Assembly: GCA_016721425.1 (NCBI GenBank)
Contig: JADKID010000005.1
Coordinates: 620,001-684,000, forward strand
From: Bryobacterales bacterium
GTDB taxonomy: Bacteria; Acidobacteriota; Terriglobia; Bryobacterales; Bryobacteraceae
Direction: 5' to 3'
Length of the DNA stretch: 64,000 nt
Part shown: piece after piece, positions 47,673 to 56,413 of the stretch
How the letters are laid out: every line of letters begins with the position of its first letter
How positions within the stretch are numbered: position 1 is the first letter of the stretch
Translations under genes and position numbers: made by a program
Notes under the pieces: generated by a model
Told to the model about the DNA's origin: nothing
Seen by the model: the letters and a program-made list of their open reading frames with translations, nothing else
Database searches by the model: none

Positions 47673-48851
47673 CTACAGGGGCAGCACTTCCAGGCGATCG
47701 GCGTCGAACTTGATGCGGCGCTTCTGCACGTAGGATTCGATGGCCAGCAGCGGCGGCAGGATCGAGATGGATGCCACGCCCACGTCGCCGTTCGGCAGCT
47801 TGCGCGATTTGCAGCAATCCAGGAAGTTGCGGACGTGGTCCGTAGTAATATCGCCCGGCGTCTTTTTCTCCACCGGGACCGCGCCTTTCTCGGCCGAGGT
47901 GAACGTCCAGCGGTTGCGGTTCACGAAGAGCTTGCCCTTGTCGCCGTAGAAGGTGATGCCATATTCCGTCGCGTTGCCGTAGGCGTTGGATTGGAACAGC
48001 GTGGAGAAGCCGTCGTACTCAAAGAGGGCGTTGCAGGTATCGGGCGCGGTGCGGCCGTCCTTGAAATCGTAGAAGATGCCGCCGGCGAACACGGCCGAGT
48101 TGGGGGCGCGCTCGCCCATGTACATGTGGACCACGTCCATCCAGTGATGGCCGAAATCCGTCATCTTGCCGCCGTTGAAGTCGAGATAGGCGCGGAAGTT
48201 GTTGTACTGGCCGGGCGCCCAGTCGCGGTACGAGACTGATCCCAGGAAGCGGATCCAATCGAGGTTGGAGGGCTTCTCGGCGGGCGCGAGGCGGATGGGG
48301 CGGGGCGGGCCACCGTGCCAGATGGCGTCAATGTGGCAGATCTTACCGAGCTTGCCGGTTCTGACGAACTCGTTGAGCGGATCGATGTAGATGGCGCCGG
48401 AGCGTTGCTGGATTCCCACCTGGCAGATGCGTCCGGTAATGCGCGCCGTCTTGACCATCACCGGCGCTTCGTCGCGCGTTCGGCACATGGGCTTTTCCGT
48501 ATAGACGTCCTTGCCGGCGTTCATGGCATCGCAGGCGTGGTCCTTGTGCCAGTGATCGGGCGAACCGACGAGCACGGCATCCACCTCTTTGAGCTGGAGC
48601 ATCTCGCGATGGTCGCCGAAGGTTTTGGCGTTGGGCGCCTTGCCCTTGGCTTCGTCATAGCGCGCCGGATAGACGTCGCAGAGCGCCCGCACTTCCACGT
48701 CGTTGAAGGTCTGGAACCGCGTCATCACGTAGGTGCCGCGGCCGCCGGTGCCGATCACACCGAGGCCGATGCGATCGTTTGCGCCGAGTACGCGCGAATA
48801 CGAGAGTGCCGTGAGTGCCGCGCCCTTGGCGGCTGTGCGTCGCGTCATCAT
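47673..48851 (-). CDS. Gfo/Idh/MocA family oxidoreductase (partner of DUF1080 gene)
   Basis: A 392-residue oxidoreductase. The N terminus MTRRTAAKGAALTALSYSRVLGAND combines an Arg pair, a short hydrophobic stretch and the SYSRVLGAND signature; it is a weaker Tat leader than the paralogues because the Phe is missing. The Rossmann motif is GVIGTGGRGTY (about 33-43) and the catalytic EKP is in DVYTEKPMCRTRDE (about 112). The gene lies 12 bp downstream of the DUF1080 gene, so the two are co-transcribed. The pair suggests oxidation of a sugar unit to a 3-keto form followed by cleavage. Confidence 0.88.
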   Translation of the reverse strand: MMTRRTAAKGAALTALSYSRVLGANDRIGLGVIGTGGRGTYVMTRFQTFNDVEVRALCDVYPARYDEAKGKAPNAKTFGDHREMLQLKEVDAVLVGSPDHWHKDHACDAMNAGKDVYTEKPMCRTRDEAPVMVKTARITGRICQVGIQQRSGAIYIDPLNEFVRTGKLGKICHIDAIWHGGPPRPIRLAPAEKPSNLDWIRFLGSVSYRDWAPGQYNNFRAYLDFNGGKMTDFGHHWMDVVHMYMGERAPNSAVFAGGIFYDFKDGRTAPDTCNALFEYDGFSTLFQSNAYGNATEYGITFYGDKGKLFVNRNRWTFTSAEKGAVPVEKKTPGDITTDHVRNFLDCCKSRKLPNGDVGVASISILPPLLAIESYVQKRRIKFDADRLEVLPL

Positions 48852-48863
48852 CTGGTGGATCTC

Positions 48864-49544
48864 CTACTTGAGTTCTTTGATCCCGATATTGCGGAAGCGG
48901 TGGAAGCCGCCGGCCACCCAACGGGTCTTGGGCGATTTGGGGTCTGACATATGTGCCTGGACGGCGATCATGCCGTCGGTGGCGCCGCCGATGAGGCGGT
49001 TTTCCGAATCGGTCCAATCGACGATCTGCGCACCATTCATCCAGACCTGGATGTGAGGCACGTCGCCCTCGATGCGGGCGCGGATGAGATTCCATTCGCC
49101 CTTCTTCCAGTGCTCCTTCCAGGCCTTGGCGGATTTGTCGCCCGTGCCGGTCTCGCGGCCCAGACCCTTCAACCCTTCGCCATAGATGCCGCCCACCGTG
49201 CCGCCATCCAGATAGTCGAGCATGACCTGGTAGGCTTCACCCTTTTCGTTGGATCGCAGGAACAGCCCGCCGTCGCAGCCATAATCCGGATTCACTTCCA
49301 GCGAGATTTCGAAGTTCTTGTACTTCTTGTCGGTCAGCAGGATGCCGCCGTTGCCCGGCTTGTCCTGCGTGACGAGAAGGACCCCGTCTTTGACGGAGAA
49401 GCCTTTGGTGTTGCCGTGATGGTTCACCTCGCTGATGTGCCAGCCTTTGGTGTCCTTGCCGTTGAAGATGGCCTTGAAGCCTTTGGGAACGGAAGAGGCC
49501 GCGCAGAGCGCAGCCGCGAGGAGAAATAGGGCGAAACGTTTCAT
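48864..49544 (-). CDS. DUF1080 protein (3-keto-disaccharide hydrolase/lyase type)
   Basis: A 226-residue exported protein with signal peptide (MKRFALFLLAAALCAASS). The DUF1080 jelly-roll signature is clear: GFKAIFNGKDTKGWH, FEISLEVNPDYGCDGGLFLRS, YQVMLDYLDGGTVGGIYG and WNLIRARIEGDVPHIQVWMNGAQIVDW. Members cleave 3-keto-glycosides or add water to the glycal product in the 3-keto pathway of glycoside breakdown known from Bacteroides. A AGGAG ribosome site precedes the ATG, and a TAAAAT hexamer on the minus strand (about 49567-49572) may be its -10. Confidence 0.87.
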   Translation of the reverse strand: MKRFALFLLAAALCAASSVPKGFKAIFNGKDTKGWHISEVNHHGNTKGFSVKDGVLLVTQDKPGNGGILLTDKKYKNFEISLEVNPDYGCDGGLFLRSNEKGEAYQVMLDYLDGGTVGGIYGEGLKGLGRETGTGDKSAKAWKEHWKKGEWNLIRARIEGDVPHIQVWMNGAQIVDWTDSENRLIGGATDGMIAVQAHMSDPKSPKTRWVAGGFHRFRNIGIKELK

Positions 49545-49606
49545 GGGAACTCCTGTGTCGCTGACATTTTACATACTCGTACGTCCAAAGACACGCCCTC
49601 CCGGCG

Positions 49607-49612
49607 TATAAA
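49607..49612 (+). promoter_or_regulatory. -10 element TATAAA ahead of the second ADOP permease
   Basis: TATAAA ends 12 bp before the ATG at 49625, so the mRNA leader would be only about 5 nt, and no Shine-Dalgarno sequence is present. The -35 region is not recognisable. The 80-bp gap also has to hold the promoter of the divergent DUF1080 gene. Confidence 0.45.
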
Positions 49613-49624
49613 TAGTGAGCACCC

Positions 49625-52081
49625 ATGCCTAACCTCGTGCAGGAAATTCGTCTCGCGGCCCGTTCGCTGTGGCGCAGTCCCGGATTCGCGGCGGCGGCGA
49701 TTGCCTGCCTGGCGCTGGGCATCGGGGCCACGTCGGCCATTTTCAGCGTGGTCAATTCCGTGCTGCTGCGGCCTCTCGCCTACCAGCAACCGGAGCGGCT
49801 GACACGCCTCTACACCGAGTTCCCCAAGTTTCCCAACGGCGGACTGCGCCGGTTCTGGACCTCAGGCCCGGAGTTCGTTGAGATGCGCCGCGATCTGAAG
49901 AGCTGGCAGACGCTGGATGTCTGGCAAATTGGCGGCGTCAATATTGCGGGCGGAAGTGAACCGGTTCGCGCGACGGGGAGCTTCGTCAGCGGTACGCTGC
50001 TCGGGACGCTTGGCGTGCAGCCCAAGCTCGGGCGCCTGCTGACGCCGGAGGACGACCAGCCCGGCGCGCCGCGCACGGTGGTGATCAGTTCCGGGCTTTG
50101 GAGCCGGGTGTTTGGCAACGATCCCAAGGTGCTGAGCCGCGATGTGTGGCTGGACGGCCAGAAGACCAACATTGTGGGCGTGATGCCGGACGGATTTCAG
50201 TTCCCTCCAGGCGAGACGGAGCCGCCGGAGCTGTGGACGCCCACTCAGATCAACCCGGCGAGTCCGGGCGGGCGTGGGGGCCATCGCTGGTATCTGTTGG
50301 GACGGCTGAAGGACGGAGTGTCGCTGGATCAGGCACGATCCGAAGCAGCTCAGTATGTGAATGCTCTGGGCCCGAAGGCTGGTCCAGACGGCAACCACTT
50401 CTTTCATCCGGAGAATCATCCTCTAGTGATGTTCTCGTTACAGGAGGAGGTGACGGGGGCAATCCGGCCGGCGCTGTGGGCGCTCTTTGCCGCGGTGGGC
50501 TTCGTCCTGCTGATCGCCTGCGGCAATGTAGCCAATTTACTGCTGGCGCGAGCGGAGGCGCGGCAGCGGGAGATCGCTGTGCGGCGGGCGATGGGGGCGT
50601 CGGCGCCGGAGCTGATCCGGCAATTCGTCATTGAGGGGACTCTGCTTTCATTGAGTGGCGCGGTGCTGGGACTGATGTTTGCGTGGGGCGCGCTCCGGCT
50701 GATTTTGAGTGCCTCGGCGGGCAGCCTGCCGCGGGCGGCCGAGATCGGCCTGGATGGCCGCGTTTTGGGCTTTACGGTGCTGATCTCCATCGCCACGGGC
50801 GTGTTCTTCGGCTTGGCTCCGCTGGCGCAATCGATGCCGCGCGCGCTGGCGGAGACGCTCAAGGCGGCTGGTGGGCGTACGACGGCCACGAAGCAGGCGC
50901 ATCTGTTGCGGCGGTTCATGATCACGGCCGAGATCTCGCTGTCGCTGGTACTGCTGATCGGTGCGGGGCTGATGGTGAACGCATTCTGGAAGTTGCAGGC
51001 GGTGCGGACAGGGTTCCAGCCGGCAAATGTGCTGACGATGCGCCTAGCCCTGCCGAGAGAGCTCTACAAGACACCGGCGGACATGCTGGCGTTCTGGACG
51101 AGGCTGGAGGAGCGGCTGGAAACGATCCCGGGCGCCGTGAGCACATCGGTGGTCTCCGGGTTGCCTCCCGTGCGACCGCTCAATGCGAACGATACGCAGA
51201 TTGAGGGCTTCGTTAGGAAGGAAGGCGGCCCCATCCAGAACATCGATTATTGGAATTCCGTGGGGACGCGGTACTTCAAGACGTTGGGCGTGCCACTGAT
51301 CGAGGGCCGGCTGTTCACCGCCAGTGATGGCGCGTCGGCGCCTCCGGTGCTGGTGGTGAACGAGACGCTGGCGCGAATCTACTGGCCGGGGCAGAGCGCC
51401 ATTGGGAAGCGCATGAAGCCGGCTTTCCAGGGGGAGTGGCGAACGATTGTCGGTGTGGTGGCCGACGTGAAGAACAGCAGCCTGGATAAGCCCGCAGGCA
51501 CGGAACTCTACATCCCGCTGGCGCAGACGGAGGGCAACAACCGGGCCTTTTATCTTGTGATTCGCGCGGCATCGGATCCCATGCGCCTGGCTTCGGCCGC
51601 TCGTGCCGCCGTCCGGGAGCTCGACCCGGGGCTACCGGTGGCCGCTGTACGGACGATGGACGAGGTGATGGCGGAGGCGCAGGCGCGGCCGCGGTTCCTG
51701 ACGTTGCTGATTGGACTGTTTTCCGCCGTGGCCCTGGGGCTGGCGGGCCTGGGGATATACAGCGTGATGGCGTATTCGGTGGCGCAGCGCACCGGCGAGT
51801 TTGGCATCCGCATGGCCATGGGCGCGCAACGCGCCGACGTACTGCGGCTGGTTCTGCGACAGGGATTGCTGACTGGCCTGGGCGGAGTGGTGGTGGGAGC
51901 TGGCGGCGCGTTGGCGCTGAACCGCTACCTGCGCGGGACACTCTACGGCATTGGCGCCTTTGATCCTTTGCCCTTCCTGCTAATGAGCGTGGTGCTGTTG
52001 TTGGTGCTGCTGCTGGCCTGCGCCGCGCCGGCGCTGCGCGCGACACGAGTGAACCCCATCACGGCCTTGCGCTACGAATGA
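49625..52081 (+). CDS. ADOP-type ABC transporter permease (FtsX/MacB family)
   Basis: An 818-residue permease. The first membrane segment starts almost at once (CLALGIGATSAIFSVVNSVLL, about residues 27-47), so it lacks the N-terminal helical region of the paralogue at 31378-33930. A MacB-like periplasmic domain (GVQPKLGRLLTPEDDQPG) and two FtsX units follow, ending AAPALRATRVNPITALRYE. No ATPase or padR gene is adjacent. Function is likely export of an unknown compound. The last 10 bp overlap the convergent cysteine-cluster gene. Confidence 0.9.
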   Translation: MPNLVQEIRLAARSLWRSPGFAAAAIACLALGIGATSAIFSVVNSVLLRPLAYQQPERLTRLYTEFPKFPNGGLRRFWTSGPEFVEMRRDLKSWQTLDVWQIGGVNIAGGSEPVRATGSFVSGTLLGTLGVQPKLGRLLTPEDDQPGAPRTVVISSGLWSRVFGNDPKVLSRDVWLDGQKTNIVGVMPDGFQFPPGETEPPELWTPTQINPASPGGRGGHRWYLLGRLKDGVSLDQARSEAAQYVNALGPKAGPDGNHFFHPENHPLVMFSLQEEVTGAIRPALWALFAAVGFVLLIACGNVANLLLARAEARQREIAVRRAMGASAPELIRQFVIEGTLLSLSGAVLGLMFAWGALRLILSASAGSLPRAAEIGLDGRVLGFTVLISIATGVFFGLAPLAQSMPRALAETLKAAGGRTTATKQAHLLRRFMITAEISLSLVLLIGAGLMVNAFWKLQAVRTGFQPANVLTMRLALPRELYKTPADMLAFWTRLEERLETIPGAVSTSVVSGLPPVRPLNANDTQIEGFVRKEGGPIQNIDYWNSVGTRYFKTLGVPLIEGRLFTASDGASAPPVLVVNETLARIYWPGQSAIGKRMKPAFQGEWRTIVGVVADVKNSSLDKPAGTELYIPLAQTEGNNRAFYLVIRAASDPMRLASAARAAVRELDPGLPVAAVRTMDEVMAEAQARPRFLTLLIGLFSAVALGLAGLGIYSVMAYSVAQRTGEFGIRMAMGAQRADVLRLVLRQGLLTGLGGVVVGAGGALALNRYLRGTLYGIGAFDPLPFLLMSVVLLLVLLLACAAPALRATRVNPITALRYE

Positions 52082-52335
52082 TCCGGCCGGGTGGCGGCCT
52101 CCAGGAGAATCAAGCCCTGCATCGCCTCATCAGAGTTGGCTCTGCACATTTCGGCGGTCGGCTCCAGGCCGGAGCAACACGCCGGACGCTCCGGCAGCCC
52201 GAAGATGGCGCAGCGCAGATCGTGGGTGAGTTGCACGCAGCGAATCCCGGCCGGCTTGCCGTGCGGCATGCCGGGGATGGCGGTGGAGATAGATGGCGCG
52301 ATGCAGCATGCACCGCAGCCGGAGCGGCATTCCAC
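52072..52335 (-). CDS. YkgJ-like cysteine-cluster protein
   Basis: An 87-residue protein with the YkgJ/FliB-type Cys pattern: CRSGCGACC at residues 3-11, then IRCVQL, RCAIFG, ACC and MC. Such clusters bind zinc or an Fe-S centre; the function is not known. It converges on the permease gene with a 10-bp overlap and diverges from the spermidine-synthase fusion. The whole protein is consistent with the small members of the family. Confidence 0.78.
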   Translation of the reverse strand: MECRSGCGACCIAPSISTAIPGMPHGKPAGIRCVQLTHDLRCAIFGLPERPACCSGLEPTAEMCRANSDEAMQGLILLEAATRPDHS

Positions 52336-52385
52336 GGGCGGAGTTCCTCGTCATCACCATAATGCCGTAGAATCATGAATTCCCA

Positions 52386-54434
52386 ATGCTGTTCTACGCC
52401 CTCACTATATTCCTGAGCGCTTTCCTGCTCTTTCAGGTCCAACCGATGATCGCGAGGATGATCCTGCCGTGGTTTGGCGGCACCGCGGCGGTGTGGGCCA
52501 CCTGCCTGCTGTTCTTCCAGACTACGCTGCTGCTGGGCTACTCCTACTCGCATGGAATCGTCAAGCGGTTGAAGCCGAAGCAGCAGTGGATGCTGCATGC
52601 CGCGCTGCTGCTGGCATGCCTGGCGCTGTTGCCCATCATGCCCAGCGCGAGCTGGAAGCCGTTGACTCCGGATGCGCCCACGCTGCGGATACTCGGCTTG
52701 CTGGCCGCTACCATCGGGCTGCCCTATTTCCTGCTCTCCACCACCGGCCCGCTGATCCAGGTCTGGTATGTGCAATCGAATCCCGGCGCCACGCCCTACC
52801 GGCTGTTTGCGCTCTCCAATCTGGGCTCCATGCTGGCGCTGCTCAGCTATCCACCGCTGGTGGAGCCGAACCTGACGCTGCGCCAGCAGGCAGTCACCTG
52901 GAGCGCCGCCTTCGCGCTGTTCGCCGGGCTATGCATCTTCACAGGCTGGCGGAGCTGGCGTGGCGCCGTGGCGGCCCAGGAGCAACCTATCGAGGAAGAG
53001 GCGTCGCCCGCCGCGCCCGCCCGCGGCCAGTACTTTCTCTGGATTGCGCTGGCGGCCTGCCCTTCCATGCTGCTGCTGGCGCTGACCACGCACATGAGCA
53101 TGGATCTGGCTCCGATCCCGTTTCTCTGGATCTTGCCGCTGGCGCTCTATCTGCTCTCTTTTATCCTCTGTTTTGACGCCGCGGGTTGGTACCGGCGGAC
53201 GTGGTTCCTGGGCGCCTTTCCTGTGGCGATCGGCGGACTCGGGTTTCTGATGAACCTGGGCCCGGCGGACCGCCCGGACACGCGCATCATGATCGGGCTG
53301 TATGCCGTGGCGTTCTTCGTCGTCTGCATGGTGTGCCACGGCGAGCTTGCACGGTTGAAGCCGCATCCGAAGTTCCTCACGGCCTTCTACCTGATGATCT
53401 CCGTTGGCGGCGCGGTGGGCGGAGTATTCGTGGCCCTGGTTGCTCCGTATATGCTGAGTGCCTATTACGAATTCCCCATCACGCTGGGCCTCTGTACCTT
53501 GCTGGGCTTGTTGATCATCTACCGCGAACCGGAGTGGCCCTTCCGGCGCGAACTGTTGGGCTGGCCCTCCATTGCGGCGCTCACCGCCGGCGCGCTCATC
53601 CTGGGCATGCTGGGCCGGGAGATGCGCGAGGAGACTACCGGCAATCTCCTGGTGAAGCGGAATTTCTACGGCGAGTTGCGCGTGCGGCAGTACGAGAACG
53701 TGTATGAATGGGACGCCTACCGCTCGCTGGTGCATGGCTCCATCAACCATGGCGAGCAGTACACGCACCCTGCCCGGCGGCGCGAGGTGGCCACCTACTA
53801 CTGCGAGAATTCCGGGCTGGGTCTGGTGATGGGCGCACGCAAGATCGGCGACATCCAGCGCGTGGGCGTGGTGGGCCTGGGCACGGGCAACATCGCCGCC
53901 TATTCGCGGATGGGGGATCTGTACCGCTTCTACGAGATCAACCCCCAGGTGAAGGATATCGCCAACACGCTCTTCTGGTATCTGCAGAACGCCGAGGGCG
54001 CCATCGACGTCGTGCTGGGCGACGCGCGTCTCTCCATGGAGCGCGAGCCGGTGCAAAACTACGACACCATCGCCGTGGACGCGTTCTCCTCGGATTCCAT
54101 CCCGGTGCACCTGTTGACGCGTGAGGCGATGCTGCTGTACTTCCACCATCTGCGCCCGGACGGCGTGCTCGCTGTGCACATCTCAAACCGGTTTATCGAT
54201 CTCAAGCCGGTACTGGAGCGGCAGGCCGCGGCGCTGGGGAAGCGGGTACTGGTAGTGGAGACCGACGATGACGCCAACGGCCGGTGCTACGGCACGACGT
54301 GGGTGCTGATCTCCTCCAACCTGGCGATGTTTGATCAGACGGAATTCCAGAAGGCCGGCCAGATCCCGCCTCCGGCCACGTGGCTGCCACTATGGACGGA
54401 TGACTATTCCAATATCTTCCGGTTGCTCAGGTAG
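52386..54434 (+). CDS. membrane protein fused to a spermidine-synthase-like domain
   Basis: A 682-residue fusion. Residues 1-410 carry about ten membrane segments, starting FYALTIFLSAFLLFQVQPMIARMIL. Residues about 430-680 form a spermidine-synthase-like Rossmann domain with VGVVGLGTGNIAAYS (SAM-type loop), YEINPQVKDIA, DVVLGDARLSME and IAVDAFSSDSIPVHLLT. The key DxxD-type acidic residues of true aminopropyltransferases are only partly recognisable, so polyamine synthesis is not assured. Such fusions are widespread in soil bacteria with unknown products. A TAGAAT hexamer at 52368-52373 is a candidate -10; no ribosome site is visible. The 3' end overlaps the next convergent gene by 31 bp. Confidence 0.85.
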   Translation: MLFYALTIFLSAFLLFQVQPMIARMILPWFGGTAAVWATCLLFFQTTLLLGYSYSHGIVKRLKPKQQWMLHAALLLACLALLPIMPSASWKPLTPDAPTLRILGLLAATIGLPYFLLSTTGPLIQVWYVQSNPGATPYRLFALSNLGSMLALLSYPPLVEPNLTLRQQAVTWSAAFALFAGLCIFTGWRSWRGAVAAQEQPIEEEASPAAPARGQYFLWIALAACPSMLLLALTTHMSMDLAPIPFLWILPLALYLLSFILCFDAAGWYRRTWFLGAFPVAIGGLGFLMNLGPADRPDTRIMIGLYAVAFFVVCMVCHGELARLKPHPKFLTAFYLMISVGGAVGGVFVALVAPYMLSAYYEFPITLGLCTLLGLLIIYREPEWPFRRELLGWPSIAALTAGALILGMLGREMREETTGNLLVKRNFYGELRVRQYENVYEWDAYRSLVHGSINHGEQYTHPARRREVATYYCENSGLGLVMGARKIGDIQRVGVVGLGTGNIAAYSRMGDLYRFYEINPQVKDIANTLFWYLQNAEGAIDVVLGDARLSMEREPVQNYDTIAVDAFSSDSIPVHLLTREAMLLYFHHLRPDGVLAVHISNRFIDLKPVLERQAAALGKRVLVVETDDDANGRCYGTTWVLISSNLAMFDQTEFQKAGQIPPPATWLPLWTDDYSNIFRLLR

Positions 54435-55624
54435 CGCCCGTAGATCTCCACCGATTGCCCTTCCCGATCCATGCGGGTGAGCAACTGAAGGCCGAAGGTC
54501 CGGGTCACTTCGCCGGATGACAGCGGAGATTCGACAGCCAGCAAGCTGCGGAGGGCGGCCCGCGCCCTGGGATACTGCGTGAGCGAATCCGGGGTTTCCC
54601 AATAGGGCGAGAAGCGGACGTAGTAATCGGGTGGAGCCTGGGCGGTGCAGGTGGGCATGACGTTCAGCCGCCGGGCCACGTAGCCCAACTCCGGCCTGGT
54701 GAGCTCGTCCAGCATGGGCGACGCGGCGCAGATGGAATGGTTGCCGGCATGGCCCTCCAGATAGACGGCCGCCCGCCGATGAAGATCGGCCGATTCGCCC
54801 AATGCCAGGCTGTTTTCCATGGGAAACGGCAGATTGAGTGGATGCCAGAAGAGCCCGGCCACCAGGGAGGCTAGCAGCAGGCCGCAGGCCGGATGGCGGA
54901 GTTTCTGGGGAAGGGTGTGAAAGCCGGCAATGGCGGCGGTCAACAGTACGGGCAAGATTGGCAGCAGCTCCCTATCGCTCTTTGGCAGGCAGAACAGACA
55001 GAGAACAAACCAGGAGGCACAGAAGGCGCCGGCGATGGCCCAGCGGCGGCGGCGAAGACGCCCTGAAAGCAGCGCGAGGACCAGGCCGGCGGTGGCGACA
55101 AAGTGGCCGTCCGCTGCGAAGAGGACGAACAGACGCCGTGCCAGACCGGCGGCGAAGCTGCGAAGACCGGGCATACCAGCGCGGAAGTGAAAGAGCGGCG
55201 CGGTGAAGCCAATCAGAACCGCCAAGGCAGCGGCACAGACGGCCGCCCCCAGCCAGCGCCGCCGCACGGCGAACCAGAGCCCGAAAGTGGCGAACAGGGT
55301 GGCCGGCATCGGCGGCAGCACCAGGACGGACTGCATGTAGAAAAGAGGCGAGGCAGCCAGCGCAGCGACGGCGAAGACCGCCGGGACACCGGGCAGAGAC
55401 CCGCACAGCTCGATTGCCAGCAGGAACGCAGCCAGGGTGGTGAGCGCCGCGGTCAGCAACGCAGCCGTTCTCACTACTGGAACAGGCGGCCAGTGGCCCC
55501 AGGGCCAGGCGACCTCGTCCCATACCGGCGGCATCGTGAAGTAGCTGGCGTGGGCCAGCAGGATGAAGCCGGCCAGGAGTACGGCGAATGTCAGGTAGGT
55601 GGAGGTCCGAACCGGGCGCGGCAT
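54404..55624 (-). CDS. multi-pass membrane protein resembling GT-C (GT39/83-like) glycosyltransferases
   Basis: A 406-residue protein with eight to ten membrane segments. After the first segment the motif MPPVWDEVAWPWG places an Asp-Glu pair in the first outer loop, as in GT-C enzymes that use polyprenyl-phosphate sugars. The last 130 residues are a soluble domain. It is shorter than typical ArnT/PMT proteins (about 500). No other glycan genes adjoin it. It overlaps the spermidine-synthase fusion gene tail to tail by 31 bp. Confidence 0.6.
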   Translation of the reverse strand: MPRPVRTSTYLTFAVLLAGFILLAHASYFTMPPVWDEVAWPWGHWPPVPVVRTAALLTAALTTLAAFLLAIELCGSLPGVPAVFAVAALAASPLFYMQSVLVLPPMPATLFATFGLWFAVRRRWLGAAVCAAALAVLIGFTAPLFHFRAGMPGLRSFAAGLARRLFVLFAADGHFVATAGLVLALLSGRLRRRRWAIAGAFCASWFVLCLFCLPKSDRELLPILPVLLTAAIAGFHTLPQKLRHPACGLLLASLVAGLFWHPLNLPFPMENSLALGESADLHRRAAVYLEGHAGNHSICAASPMLDELTRPELGYVARRLNVMPTCTAQAPPDYYVRFSPYWETPDSLTQYPRARAALRSLLAVESPLSSGEVTRTFGLQLLTRMDREGQSVEIYGRYLSNRKILE

Positions 55625-55631
55625 CCCCCGG

Positions 55632-55928
55632 CTACTGGATCAAGCTGGCGTCGCCCTGCGGCTCCAGGCGGATTTCGCCGAAGGCCGCTTCATACTGCTG
55701 CACGTTGGTTTGGAGCACGTTGAGAAGCGCTTTGGCCTGCTGCGGGCTCAGATAGACACCCTGGAAGTTCTGAATGGTGACGGCCTCGGGGGACTGTTGG
55801 CGGAGGGTCCCGAACAGGAGCAGGAAGTCCCAGAGACTGGCCCGCAACTGCACGCTGTTGGCGTAGTTTTCCCGGTAATCGGACGAGTTTTCCAGATGAA
55901 GGGCAGGCTGGTTCTGCGGAGGAAGCAT
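55632..55928 (-). CDS. DUF3467 domain protein
   Basis: A 98-residue protein from the ATG at 55928; the frame continues upstream into the tRNA-Asp gene, which rules out the longer start. It matches the DUF3467 pattern: YANSVQLRASLWDFLLLFG, a central variable stretch, VYLSPQQAKALLNVLQTNVQQYEAAFG, and the acidic end. Function unknown. It lies 7 bp upstream of the membrane-protein gene, so the two may be co-transcribed. Confidence 0.85.
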   Translation of the reverse strand: MLPPQNQPALHLENSSDYRENYANSVQLRASLWDFLLLFGTLRQQSPEAVTIQNFQGVYLSPQQAKALLNVLQTNVQQYEAAFGEIRLEPQGDASLIQ

Positions 55929-55971
55929 AAGAAGCCAGCGTATCAGATTGCAGGGGAGTGAGAGGAGCAAA

Positions 55972-56048
<77 letters not shown>

Positions 56049-56413
56049 GCGTTCACTTCGGACAACCCTTTTAATATATCACGGCGGGGCGGCGTTGCAA
56101 AAGATGAGGGAGGATTCGGCAGCCCGAGTGGGGCCGACCGTTGAAGAGAGGGTGCGGTCGAGAGGACAGGAACCTCCACGAGATTGCTCCCGCCAGCACC
56201 ACAAGCGATGCGAGATTCACGGTCCTATCTGTTTTCAACTGATTGCGAGCCATAACAAGTGGCCGTATCAGCGACAAGGAATTCTACCTGGTCAGCCTGA
56301 ATGCCTGGACCCAACCGGGGCGACCCGATTCCCGGGCGCGACGCTCAGGGGCGTCGTTCTGGGCCAGAGGCTCGCCACGCAAGAGGAATCCCACATCGGC
56401 ATCGAGCAGACTC
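56049..56413. other. intergenic region between tRNA-Asp and the P-type ATPase gene
   Basis: This 365-bp stretch holds the tRNA-Asp promoter (56073-56100). The remainder shows no convincing gene. A 68-codon minus-strand frame (56071-56277) with one hydrophobic stretch overlaps that promoter and has no ribosome site. No terminator with a T tract was found for the ATPase gene. Confidence 0.5.
56073..56100 (-). promoter_or_regulatory. promoter of tRNA-Asp
   Basis: On the minus strand TTGCAA (-35, 56095-56100), a 16-bp spacer and TATATT (-10, 56073-56078) form a good sigma-70 type promoter. The start would be near 56066, 18 nt before the mature tRNA. Confidence 0.7.

Noticed and set aside
56071..56277. 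A 68-codon minus-strand frame with a hydrophobic centre.
   Set aside because: It overlaps the tRNA-Asp promoter, has no ribosome site and no recognised family; left unannotated.
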